Shown here piece after piece: positions 19,223-26,706 of a DNA stretch of 64,000 nt (its first letter is position 1; each line of letters begins with the position of its first letter). The position numbers were made by a program, and so were the translations under genes. Under the pieces are notes generated by a model that saw only the letters and a program-made list of their open reading frames with translations, did not search any database and was not told where the DNA came from. The stretch lies in contig JAFQOW010000041.1 in NCBI GenBank assembly GCA_017412055.1, positions 62,001 to 126,000 of the forward strand. The letters are read 5' to 3'. Origin of the DNA: Lachnospiraceae bacterium (GTDB lineage: Bacteria; Bacillota; Clostridia; Lachnospirales; Lachnospiraceae).

Positions 19223-19250
19223 AAAAACCGCTGATTTTTCAGCGGTTTTT
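19223..19250. terminator. Bidirectional terminator
   Basis: A 12-bp A/T-flanked stem (aaaaaccgctga / tcagcggttttt) around a 4-nt loop lies between convergent genes. It overlaps the primase stop codon and can serve both strands. Confidence 0.88.
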
Positions 19251-20321
19251 CATTAATAACTTATATTTTAGTAAGCCAGCTTCACCTGATAGCGTATTAT
19301 TGACTATACATTCCTTTGGAACTTCATTTTGTTTACCTGCCATACACATTTCATTAAAGTCTTTAAAACGCTTTCCAACTTTCTCTGGCCATACAAATAC
19401 CGATTCACCATTCTCTAATAAGATTCGTGTCTTTTCGTAACTTGCATCATCCAACCATTGAGAATCCAGGACCCAAATGAACCTATGATTCATTCTAAAA
19501 TAATCTAACTGTTCTTCTTGAATATCAGTTAAAGATTTTTCACGAGAAGGTGTAATACCACCAACCGCTACTCCATTTTTAACAAAACAAGAATCAATGG
19601 GCCCTTCAAACAAAAATATTTCTTCAATATCGTCAGAAACCTTATCAATATTAAAAATACTTTTTTGCGAGTTCTTCTTAGAAAGATATTTTACATCTTC
19701 CATATAATCGTCAATATTCGCTCCAAATGCTCGTGACTGATAAAATATAATCTTACCATTGCAATCATAAAAAGGAATCACCAAACGATTTTTATGGGTC
19801 CTATCCTTAAGAGATATAAAAAATGTCTTTGGACGATTAACCGCAGTATCCAGACGTCTTGATTTGATATAATTTAAAGCTTTATTAATTACTGAATTAG
19901 CCTTGTAATAATCTAATTGAAGTTTATTTGATAGGTCAATGATATTTTCAGGAAGTATTTCATCTTCCTGACATTTAATAATATTTTCAAAATCTATATC
20001 AAGTCTCTTTTTATCAAGGTTGATAATACTAAATTCACCTTCTTCTATTTCACGTTGAATATCTTCACGAGAAATTAACCCTGCTTGCATAATCCATTTA
20101 AGAGGTCGAGATGACCAACCACAATTGTGACAATAGATTAAATCTTTTGCAGGAATATACCAACAACGTTTCTTTTTTCCGAAAGATTTACCTTCTAAAC
20201 AAATAGGGCAAGAGCAATGATATGTGTCATTGCTCTTAATGTACTGAGTACCATACCCATACTCGTAAAACTTCTTAATAACGTAATCTTTAGGTATACT
20301 GAAAGATGTCGAAGTAGTCAT
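19239..20321 (-). CDS. 61: DNA primase (T4 gp61-like)
   Basis: 360 aa from ATG 20321 (MTTSTSFSIPKDYVIKKF); a longer frame reaches 20378 only through a non-ATG start inside the RNase H gene. It has an N-terminal zinc-binding region (CSCPICLEGK, then YCHNCGWSS) and a TOPRIM-like acidic motif (IFLFEGPIDSCF) at ~225, as in DnaG-type primases. It makes RNA primers at the fork with gp41 helicase. T4 gp61 is 342 aa. Last gene of the replisome operon, overlapping rnh by 32 nt. Confidence 0.87.
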   Translation of the reverse strand: MTTSTSFSIPKDYVIKKFYEYGYGTQYIKSNDTYHCSCPICLEGKSFGKKKRCWYIPAKDLIYCHNCGWSSRPLKWIMQAGLISREDIQREIEEGEFSIINLDKKRLDIDFENIIKCQEDEILPENIIDLSNKLQLDYYKANSVINKALNYIKSRRLDTAVNRPKTFFISLKDRTHKNRLVIPFYDCNGKIIFYQSRAFGANIDDYMEDVKYLSKKNSQKSIFNIDKVSDDIEEIFLFEGPIDSCFVKNGVAVGGITPSREKSLTDIQEEQLDYFRMNHRFIWVLDSQWLDDASYEKTRILLENGESVFVWPEKVGKRFKDFNEMCMAGKQNEVPKECIVNNTLSGEAGLLKYKLLMKNR

Positions 20322-21231
20322 TTGTATATATAGATGAAAGGCCGTTTGATTTCTTTTGGAAAGCTGAATACCACTCATTGAGTTTTCTATATATATTCCA
20401 AAGTTCTAATTTTTTAATCAGTGACTTAAATTCATCTTTATTTGCATTAACAGTCTTAGCTATACACTCTTCATACCACTCAATTTCTGAAGGATGATTC
20501 ATAATTTCATCAAGCTTCATCAACTTGATATTACGTTCAAATAATTCTATTTCATCTTCCTTTAAAATTTCAGCTTTACGCAATGATTCAATATCAAAAT
20601 CACGGCCAAGACATTCAATAACTGCATCAATACGTGTCTGGCGAATGCCCTTAACGCCCGAAATATTATCAGCAGTATCACCTCTCAATGATTTCTTGAT
20701 AATAAATTCGTAACCGTCATTAACTGCAAATTTCTGTTTAAGAAATACCTCATTAATCTGCATCTTTCGCTTAGGATTATAAAATACATTACCGCTAAGC
20801 TCAGGTATAATCAACTGATACATATCAGTATCAGTAGTAATCAAAATACATTCATTAGGATACTTCTTAGCACACAACCAGAACATAATATCGTCTGCCT
20901 CAAAGTTACGAGGAGTCATTTGTTTTACACCAAGTGACGAAAGAATTTGCCTAATATAAGGCATAAATTCATACACTTCTGAATGGTCCGGACGAGTTCC
21001 CTTATAATCACCGAGAATTTCTTTACGTTCGTTGGACTCATTTTCTTCTCGATAGTCCCAACATACAATGATTTCCGAAGGTTCAAATAATCTTACATAA
21101 CTTTTAAGAATATTAAGGAATACATATACAGAATATTTTGATCCTTCTTTATACTCAACCTCATTCTTTTTATAAGCCCAGTAAGCTCTATGTAATAGAT
21201 TATTACCGTCTATAATAAGTTTTTTTCTCAT
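20290..21231 (-). CDS. rnh: 5'-3' exonuclease / RNase H (FEN-like)
   Basis: 313 aa. It has PIN/FEN-family acidic signatures: LIIDGNNLLHRAYWA at the start, FEADDIMFWL at ~110, ITTDTDMYQL at ~130, and the helix-hairpin-helix LRGDTADNISGVKGI at ~185. T4 RNase H (305 aa) removes RNA primers from lagging-strand fragments with gp32 and gp45. It overlaps the start of the primase gene and abuts the preceding gene by one base. Confidence 0.9.
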   Translation of the reverse strand: MRKKLIIDGNNLLHRAYWAYKKNEVEYKEGSKYSVYVFLNILKSYVRLFEPSEIIVCWDYREENESNERKEILGDYKGTRPDHSEVYEFMPYIRQILSSLGVKQMTPRNFEADDIMFWLCAKKYPNECILITTDTDMYQLIIPELSGNVFYNPKRKMQINEVFLKQKFAVNDGYEFIIKKSLRGDTADNISGVKGIRQTRIDAVIECLGRDFDIESLRKAEILKEDEIELFERNIKLMKLDEIMNHPSEIEWYEECIAKTVNANKDEFKSLIKKLELWNIYRKLNEWYSAFQKKSNGLSSIYTNDYFDIFQYT

Positions 21232-21536
21232 TAGAATAAATCTAAAATTTCAGGTTCTTTTTCGTTAATTTTAATTTCTGAGTCTGCCTTAACCACTTCA
21301 AACACATCATCAGGCAAAGTCTCAACATAATCAAACATTTTTAAATCACGATGCACCGGGTGATATGTATTAGTTTGCAATGCTTTTTCAATAGTCTTAT
21401 AAGTTAACAAAAATAACTCGCCAGTATGTATATCAAAGAATAACATACGACCTTTATATTCCTTAACAAACACAAACATGTGAAAACGCTTTACTTTGCC
21501 CAATTGAGCATACACATCACCTGGTTTAATATTCAT
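21231..21536 (-). CDS. Small protein with possible clamp-binding tail
   Basis: 101 aa, beta-rich body and acidic C-terminus ending KEPEILDLF. A hydrophobic-acidic tail at the extreme C-terminus is how T4 gp33, gp55 and gp43 bind the gp45 clamp. The gene lies between clamp and RNase H, and its size is near T4 gp33 (112 aa). A gp33-like late coactivator is a hypothesis only; no global similarity was seen. Confidence 0.7.
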   Translation of the reverse strand: MNIKPGDVYAQLGKVKRFHMFVFVKEYKGRMLFFDIHTGELFLLTYKTIEKALQTNTYHPVHRDLKMFDYVETLPDDVFEVVKADSEIKINEKEPEILDLF

Positions 21537-21856
21537 CGCTCTTTATAAAATGGAGAATTAATATCGTTTACAGTTACTTCCTTTTCGGCTAATTCATTAA
21601 GAATAACATTTAGAGAAGATGTTTTAATATAATAATTACGTGGCCACTTATTGCCACCATCATTAAGTTCAAATACGACTTTAAACTCTTCAATATATTT
21701 GTAACAAGTAATTAAAATCGATTCTCTTCCAGGACTAACACAAATTGTCCATTTACGAGTATCTTCGGGCGCATATTTGTCAAATATGCGCATTACAATA
21801 TAACCATTATCTCTAAGTCGTTTAATAAAATAACCAGAAGTATCAATCTTATTCAT
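21533..21856 (-). CDS. Unrecognised replisome-operon protein
   Basis: 107 aa, overlapping both neighbours by 4 nt, so translationally coupled between clamp and the 101-aa protein. Contains TICVSPGRESILITCYKY-like beta strands; no motif recognised. Context suggests a replication or late-transcription accessory role. Confidence 0.65.
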   Translation of the reverse strand: MNKIDTSGYFIKRLRDNGYIVMRIFDKYAPEDTRKWTICVSPGRESILITCYKYIEEFKVVFELNDGGNKWPRNYYIKTSSLNVILNELAEKEVTVNDINSPFYKER

Positions 21857-22623
21857 CGTACCTTAGAATTAAACAAATACTTAATAAGTACGCCGTTTGA
21901 TTCCAGAGTAAAAAGAATTGCTTCCATAGACTTAATCTTATTACCAATCTCTACTACTGCAAACTTAATAGAAGGTGTAGTAAGAATAAGGCTACTAAGA
22001 GAATCAACTGCAATAATTACCTTATCTTTAATCGTACCAGTTCCAGAATCACTTACAATAATAGATACATTGTCAATATTATCAATAGTCCTATCATTCA
22101 ATTCTGCAATCAAATTAGGCCCATCTTGATAGAAATAAACCTTATTAGAGCCATCTGCAAAGCTGGAAAGATGAAGAATCTCCTTAATCTGATTCTTTGT
22201 AAGCTCAGTTTCGAACTTAGGAGTAAAGCTACTGAACCATTTACTAGTTACATGCTTGTGAATCTTCTGTGCAGGAAGGTCATCAAGAATAAATTTAGCA
22301 CCCTTTACCTTAGAATTCTTAAAATATACATAATTACCCTTAATTTCAAAGGTAAAAGTTTCTTCATCATTCATATCAAGAAGACGACTAAACTTTTGCA
22401 AATCAGGGACATTGATTACATACTCTTCATTTACAGAAAGATTAATTTCATTCTCATTAAGAATATGAATCTTTGCACACGACATAATACTTGCTGAGTC
22501 TTCAGAAAAAGTAATACATTCAATATATTCCTTATGAACCTTCAGAGAAGCGCCACCCCTAAACACATTAGAGATGGCTGAAATGAAGGTCTGAAACTCT
22601 TTAGCAGAAACCGTTATCTTCAT
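21853..22623 (-). CDS. 45: Sliding clamp (T4 gp45-like)
   Basis: 256 aa with the two-domain PCNA/gp45 pattern: MKITVSAKEFQTFISAISNV, DLQKFSRLLDM at ~75, FILDDLP at ~110, and a C-terminal strand pair ending VLIKYLFNSKVR. The trimeric ring tethers the polymerase to DNA and, in T4, activates late transcription through gp33 and gp55. T4 gp45 is 228 aa. No clamp-loader genes (44, 62) lie in the window. It overlaps the 219-aa gene by 4 nt. Confidence 0.85.
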   Translation of the reverse strand: MKITVSAKEFQTFISAISNVFRGGASLKVHKEYIECITFSEDSASIMSCAKIHILNENEINLSVNEEYVINVPDLQKFSRLLDMNDEETFTFEIKGNYVYFKNSKVKGAKFILDDLPAQKIHKHVTSKWFSSFTPKFETELTKNQIKEILHLSSFADGSNKVYFYQDGPNLIAELNDRTIDNIDNVSIIVSDSGTGTIKDKVIIAVDSLSSLILTTPSIKFAVVEIGNKIKSMEAILFTLESNGVLIKYLFNSKVR

Positions 22624-23279
22624 TTTGTCTTTTTAGTTTTCTTTCTTTTAGTTTGAGTCGGAACTGGAGTTGTTTCATCTTCAGTAACTGACATAGTAAC
22701 GTCTGGATTGTATACTTCAAGATTTTCTGGAAGTTCTGAGTCTTGTTCAAAGTTTTCAGCACTTTGAAAATTATCCTCAGGAGCATCAAAATCAACGCTA
22801 GGATCAACTACCTTAATAAGCTTCTCTAAACGCTGAACCATTAATCCATTAAGAATAGCAATATCTTCCAATTGTTCAGTTAAAGGAATTAAAGCTTCTC
22901 TAAACGCGCTAACTAAAAGAGCATGTTCATCACTAATAACAGGTTGCTGTACAACAGGTTGTGTAGATTTACCCAACAACTTGTTAAGTCTATCTTCACG
23001 AGATGGGGTCTGATGTGTATACATTTGAGGCATAGGATGTGATACGGGTTGAGACATATATTGAACAGGTTGCTGAAAATATTCTTCTGGAATGCGAGGT
23101 TGAGGATTTAGTCCCAAACGACTTTTCATCATATAATCAGCATTATCAAGAGAATTACTTACAACCATTCTATTACCGGTGCTATCACCATAACGATAAT
23201 CACCTGCAAAGGAATTGTCAATATTTTTCAAATTTGCACCCGTCAAAGCTAACAAATTACGTATTTTATTCGGGTCCAT
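22620..23279 (-). CDS. Pro/Gln-rich protein of unknown function between gp32 and gp45
   Basis: 219 aa. The N-terminal ~110 residues are disordered with Pro/Gln/Met-rich stretches (QQPVQYMSQPVSHPMPQMY); residues ~120-165 form an amphipathic helix region, and the C-terminus ends in a Lys-rich KRKKTKKTK. It follows a perfect hairpin after gp32 and overlaps the clamp start. Perhaps a replisome linker protein; no family recognised. Confidence 0.7.
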   Translation of the reverse strand: MDPNKIRNLLALTGANLKNIDNSFAGDYRYGDSTGNRMVVSNSLDNADYMMKSRLGLNPQPRIPEEYFQQPVQYMSQPVSHPMPQMYTHQTPSREDRLNKLLGKSTQPVVQQPVISDEHALLVSAFREALIPLTEQLEDIAILNGLMVQRLEKLIKVVDPSVDFDAPEDNFQSAENFEQDSELPENLEVYNPDVTMSVTEDETTPVPTQTKRKKTKKTK

Positions 23280-23290
23280 AACAATTTAGT

Positions 23291-23320
23291 GATTCGCACC
23301 TAAAGATTTAGGTGCGAATC
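23291..23320 (-). other. Perfect stem-loop downstream of gp32
   Basis: A 14-bp perfect inverted repeat (gattcgcacctaaa / tttaggtgcgaatc) with only 2 nt between arms sits 12 nt after the gp32 stop and 11 nt before the next ATG. There is no clear U run in the minus direction, so it may be a processing or stability element rather than a terminator. Confidence 0.7.
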
Positions 23321-23332
23321 GTTTTAATATTT

Positions 23333-24289
23333 TTACTTATTAAGCTTGGAAGTGTCAAAACCATTCTGCTTAAACCAATCATCGACCGGTACCTCAGTAG
23401 TGGGGTCGACATTAGAAGGATGAACCATTGCAGGCTCCTTCTTTACAAAGGCAGGAACCTCATCCTCCTTAACTGCAGGTGTAGAAGGGGTAACAGTCTT
23501 AACAGGTGCAGGTGCATCATTAATATTAAGATAAGTTTCCTTGAATACCTTAGTAATCTCATCAAAATCGAGAGTCGGGTCCATCGTGCTAAGGTCATGA
23601 CAAGCATCATAAATCTCCTGAATCTCAGCCGGGCTCTTACCAAGATTAGTATCAGACAAGCTGAAGTTAGAAGTGCTATAATCATTAAGGCCATACTGGT
23701 TCTTGGTTACACGAACTACAAGATTTACACCACTAGGGCTCAAATCATAAACCTTAGGACCTACATTAATCTCAATGGTCTTATCAGGAGAGAATGCACG
23801 GGCCTTTTCGGTCCAATCAGCGTCAAGCTCACCATCAAGAGCAGACTTAATAAGAGTCTGAAGCTTCTTGCCCATATCAAGAATCTTTACCTTACCCTCA
23901 TTAGAAGGATTGGTCGGGTCCTTGATAACATAAACGTTACAATAAGCACCAGCCTTATAGAAAAGACGCTTATCCATCTCTTCCTGCTCCTCCTTAGTAC
24001 CCTTATACTTAATACGATAAGAATAATCGGCTACCGGACACTTAGCATTCCAAGTACGAGGAGAAAGAATAGAATGCCACTTACCATTGGAATCCTGCCA
24101 AGAATACTTGATGTACTTAACCATGGTCTTGCGGAGACCCTCCTTACCTTCCTTAGTATAAGGAATAAGACGAAGGACATACTCCTTACCAGCCTCGAGC
24201 TTAAGCTTCTCCTTCCAAATACCATCAGTGGTATCAGTAGACATTACAGATGAACGAACTTCCTCAAAAATATCATTTACGTTAAACAT
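23333..24289 (-). CDS. 32: Single-stranded DNA-binding protein (T4 gp32-like)
   Basis: 318 aa (T4 gp32 is 301). The core includes YRIKYKGTKEEQEEMDKRLF, AGAYCNVYVIKDPTNP and NEGKVKILDMGKKLQ, typical of gp32 OB-fold regions. Of the T4 zinc ligands only H..CPVADY is visible; the other cysteines are missing, so zinc binding is probably reduced or lost. The C-terminus is Pro/Thr-rich and ends DDWFKQNGFDTSKLNK. It coats ssDNA and organises replication and recombination. Confidence 0.9.
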   Translation of the reverse strand: MFNVNDIFEEVRSSVMSTDTTDGIWKEKLKLEAGKEYVLRLIPYTKEGKEGLRKTMVKYIKYSWQDSNGKWHSILSPRTWNAKCPVADYSYRIKYKGTKEEQEEMDKRLFYKAGAYCNVYVIKDPTNPSNEGKVKILDMGKKLQTLIKSALDGELDADWTEKARAFSPDKTIEINVGPKVYDLSPSGVNLVVRVTKNQYGLNDYSTSNFSLSDTNLGKSPAEIQEIYDACHDLSTMDPTLDFDEITKVFKETYLNINDAPAPVKTVTPSTPAVKEDEVPAFVKKEPAMVHPSNVDPTTEVPVDDWFKQNGFDTSKLNK

Positions 24290-24307
24290 ATTACTTTTTT
24301 ACTTTCT

Positions 24308-24322
24308 ATCTTAATTTTGTTC
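24308..24322 (-). promoter_or_regulatory. GAAC-type promoter of gp32
   Basis: Minus strand GAAC (24322-24319), 5 nt, then TAAGAT (24313-24308). Predicted start ~24301 gives a ~12-nt leader, longer than most here. It overlaps the end of the upstream 207-aa gene and would give gp32 extra, separate transcription. Confidence 0.55.
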
Positions 24323-24934
24323 TATTTTACTTTTTAACTTATTTCCTAATTCTTTTAATTCTTTACTGTTAATGTATTGATGTTTGGTTTTGGAAAACAT
24401 CCCATCAAAATCATTAAAGGTAATATTAATATAATCTGATTTTAACTCAGTTCTATTAACTTCCAAAGCATGAAGATGATAATAGGATATTTTCTGCTCA
24501 TTTAGATGGATTAGTATCCATGGAATACCCATATTATTAACACATGTTCTGTAATCTTTGGTAGGTAGGTTATTACTTAAACAAAATGCAACAATATGTT
24601 TAAATCCATCTATGAGACTTTGAAGAGATTCCGGAGAATCTACAAATTTGTCATATTTTACCATATTCCATCTACTATAAGCAACTATTGCACTGTGTTT
24701 CAAATAATCCTGGAGAGGAATATATTTTAATTCACGATACTTTAGACTTGCTATAAAAAACTTATACGGGCTAATATGTTTAAATTGATTGAAAAATAAC
24801 TCTAAACGATAGAGATATATTTTTGTCTCTTCGTCTATGTTAAAATCTTTACGGGGTTTATATGGTCGATTATTTGCTTCGCCAATAGCCTTCAAATAAT
24901 CATTATAAATTCTTTGTTGAAACTCATTTACCAT
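24311..24934 (-). CDS. Unknown protein upstream of gp32; possible helicase-loader analogue
   Basis: 207 aa, helical, Lys/Tyr-rich. T4 gene 59 (helicase assembly factor, 217 aa) occupies the same place directly upstream of gene 32, and size and alpha-helical character fit, but no convincing sequence match was seen. It overlaps the preceding gene by 11 nt. The gp59-like role is positional inference only. Confidence 0.65.
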   Translation of the reverse strand: MVNEFQQRIYNDYLKAIGEANNRPYKPRKDFNIDEETKIYLYRLELFFNQFKHISPYKFFIASLKYRELKYIPLQDYLKHSAIVAYSRWNMVKYDKFVDSPESLQSLIDGFKHIVAFCLSNNLPTKDYRTCVNNMGIPWILIHLNEQKISYYHLHALEVNRTELKSDYINITFNDFDGMFSKTKHQYINSKELKELGNKLKSKIEQN

Positions 24935-25220
24935 TATTTGTACCTATCATTCTACCTAACTTAGAAATATATTTGGAAGAAGCAATACTTGGTTCTATTG
25001 TAAGTAATGTTCTATAAACTTCCAAATCACTATCTTCGTTAAGTAATGCTTTTAAGAGTTCGCGATATTTTTCTTCAGTTAAAACTAATGCGAAAATATG
25101 TTGGAAATTTAATTTTTTATTTTTAAGTAGTGAGCAAAGGGTACAGAAATTATAAACGATATACTTAGATTCTTCATATAATAAACCTTCGTAAGGTGCT
25201 TTTATTTCGTTAAATTCCAC
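24924..25220 (-). CDS. Unknown small protein between helicase and putative loader
   Basis: 98 aa, helical, with a central FQHIFALVLTEEKYRELLKAL segment. It lies 10 nt after the helicase gene and overlaps the next gene. No family recognised; co-transcription with replisome genes suggests a replication accessory role. Confidence 0.65.
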   Translation of the reverse strand: MEFNEIKAPYEGLLYEESKYIVYNFCTLCSLLKNKKLNFQHIFALVLTEEKYRELLKALLNEDSDLEVYRTLLTIEPSIASSKYISKLGRMIGTNNGK

Positions 25221-25230
25221 TCACTATTAC

Positions 25231-26577
25231 TTATTGGCCATTTTCTATAATTTCATCTAAAGAAAGAACATTTTCAATAGTTGAAATTGCATTCCTATCT
25301 TCTTCTGAAATATTTGTCGTTTGTGTATTTTCCATATCTTCAAAACGCAAATATGGTTGATTGAAAAACAAACTAATAGAAAAACCATTTGCTCCAAGTC
25401 GAGACTTAAGGAAAGTGCATCTCATAATATTCATTTCCTTATCTTCAGGCTGTTGATTAAGAGAAAGAATAAGGTCAGCTTCTGCGGCAATAGCAATAGA
25501 TTCTGCAATATGGCTAAGCTCGGCTGATTTTTCCTTCATACCTTCTCGGTTAATCTGACATGCAGTCCAAATAGGAAGTTTATATTTGTATGTCAAAGCA
25601 CGTAATTTACGTGTAATCATCTTACCTGCTTCATTAGAATTATCCGAACCCGGCGCAGTAAGAAGAGTAAGATAATCTATACAAATTACATCAAATTTAT
25701 GTCCTCCTTTATATAAATCTGTAATATAACCATCAATTTGCTCAACTGTCATAGTAGCAGGCGGAAATTCTTTAATGAGAATATTGCCATATTCAGAGTT
25801 ATTAATAGCAGAAGTCAATTCATCAGTCATAAATGCTAATGAATTAATAGGTAAAGTGAATAAAGATGAGTAAATTCGGGAAGCATAAATCTCTTCACTC
25901 ATTTCAAGAGAAATAACAAGTACATTTTTACCTTGTTTTGCTGCATTAACTGCTATATTAGCAAGAAGAATAGACTTACCCATATTAGTAGGAGCCGCTA
26001 CAATGGAAAGACATTTACCATCAGCCATTACACCGCCATTAATATTCTTATCTATTTCCTTAAATCCAGTAGATAGACGATTAGTAGAAGATTTAAGAGA
26101 CTCAATATAACGGTCTACATCCTTATAAATGTCATAACCCTTATCAAAAAGAAGAGAAATGCCTGCAATTTCCTCAAATCTATTAACAAGATAAGAAGGT
26201 TCTATTTCATTTTTTATCATCTTATCAACAGCTGATGATAAAGTAATAGAAGCAAGTTTTTCTTTAATATATTTTTCGCTTTCTTTATATAAAATCTCTT
26301 CTTTTACTGAATCTAATGAAATATTAGCAGTATCATTATAAAACTTCTTAAATGAAGTAAAGAAATTAGGGTCATTAGCAAATAATTTAATTTCCTCTAC
26401 GGAAGGAAGCTTACTATGGTTGTCCCAGAATTTTTTGTAAAAATCAGCTACAATATTATAGTTATTATCTACAAATAATTTATTATCAAGGTATCGTACC
26501 ACTCTACTCATATAAACTGAATCAGTAGTAAGTGCCTTAATAATCAACTTTTCTAAAAACTGTTTATTAATCTCCAT
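25231..26577 (-). CDS. 41: Replicative DNA helicase (T4 gp41/DnaB-like)
   Basis: 448 aa. The C-terminal RecA-like domain has Walker A APTNMGKSIL at ~200, the DnaB-family VLVISLEMSEE, Walker B DVICIDYLTLL at ~295 and CQINREGM (sensor region). The helical N-domain is shorter than in cellular DnaB, as in T4 gp41 (475 aa). It unwinds DNA 5'-3' on the lagging strand and works with primase. First gene of the replisome operon. Confidence 0.92.
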   Translation of the reverse strand: MEINKQFLEKLIIKALTTDSVYMSRVVRYLDNKLFVDNNYNIVADFYKKFWDNHSKLPSVEEIKLFANDPNFFTSFKKFYNDTANISLDSVKEEILYKESEKYIKEKLASITLSSAVDKMIKNEIEPSYLVNRFEEIAGISLLFDKGYDIYKDVDRYIESLKSSTNRLSTGFKEIDKNINGGVMADGKCLSIVAAPTNMGKSILLANIAVNAAKQGKNVLVISLEMSEEIYASRIYSSLFTLPINSLAFMTDELTSAINNSEYGNILIKEFPPATMTVEQIDGYITDLYKGGHKFDVICIDYLTLLTAPGSDNSNEAGKMITRKLRALTYKYKLPIWTACQINREGMKEKSAELSHIAESIAIAAEADLILSLNQQPEDKEMNIMRCTFLKSRLGANGFSISLFFNQPYLRFEDMENTQTTNISEEDRNAISTIENVLSLDEIIENGQ

Positions 26578-26594
26578 AGAAAATACTTTTAAAG

Positions 26595-26609
26595 ATTATC
26601 TAATAGTTC
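26595..26609 (-). promoter_or_regulatory. GAAC-type promoter of the replisome operon
   Basis: GAAC (26609-26606), N5, GATAAT (26600-26595). Predicted leader about 11 nt to the helicase ATG at 26577. Divergent from the late promoter at 26688. Confidence 0.6.
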
Positions 26610-26687
26610 TGATTTCAAATATAGTTAAAATAAATTTTTTGCTTTTTTCATTTCAGAACATTTTTTAATTTACTTTAAATTAAGTAA

Positions 26688-26695
26688 AATAAATA
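26688..26695 (+). promoter_or_regulatory. Late promoter AATAAATA
   Basis: Predicted start 26701, 6 nt before the ATG at 26707, the longest late leader here. The rest of the 129-nt divergent gap is AT-rich with no other recognisable feature. Confidence 0.68.
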
Positions 26696-26706
26696 TTAAT
26701 ACGATC

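Noticed and set aside
23312-24253. Plus-strand open frame of 313 aa opposite gp32
   Set aside because: Antisense shadow of a well-identified gp32 gene; Leu/Ile/Arg-rich with no motif.
24311-24934. Confident naming of the 207-aa protein as gp59
   Set aside because: Only position and length agree with T4 gene 59; residue patterns do not align convincingly, so it is left as unknown.
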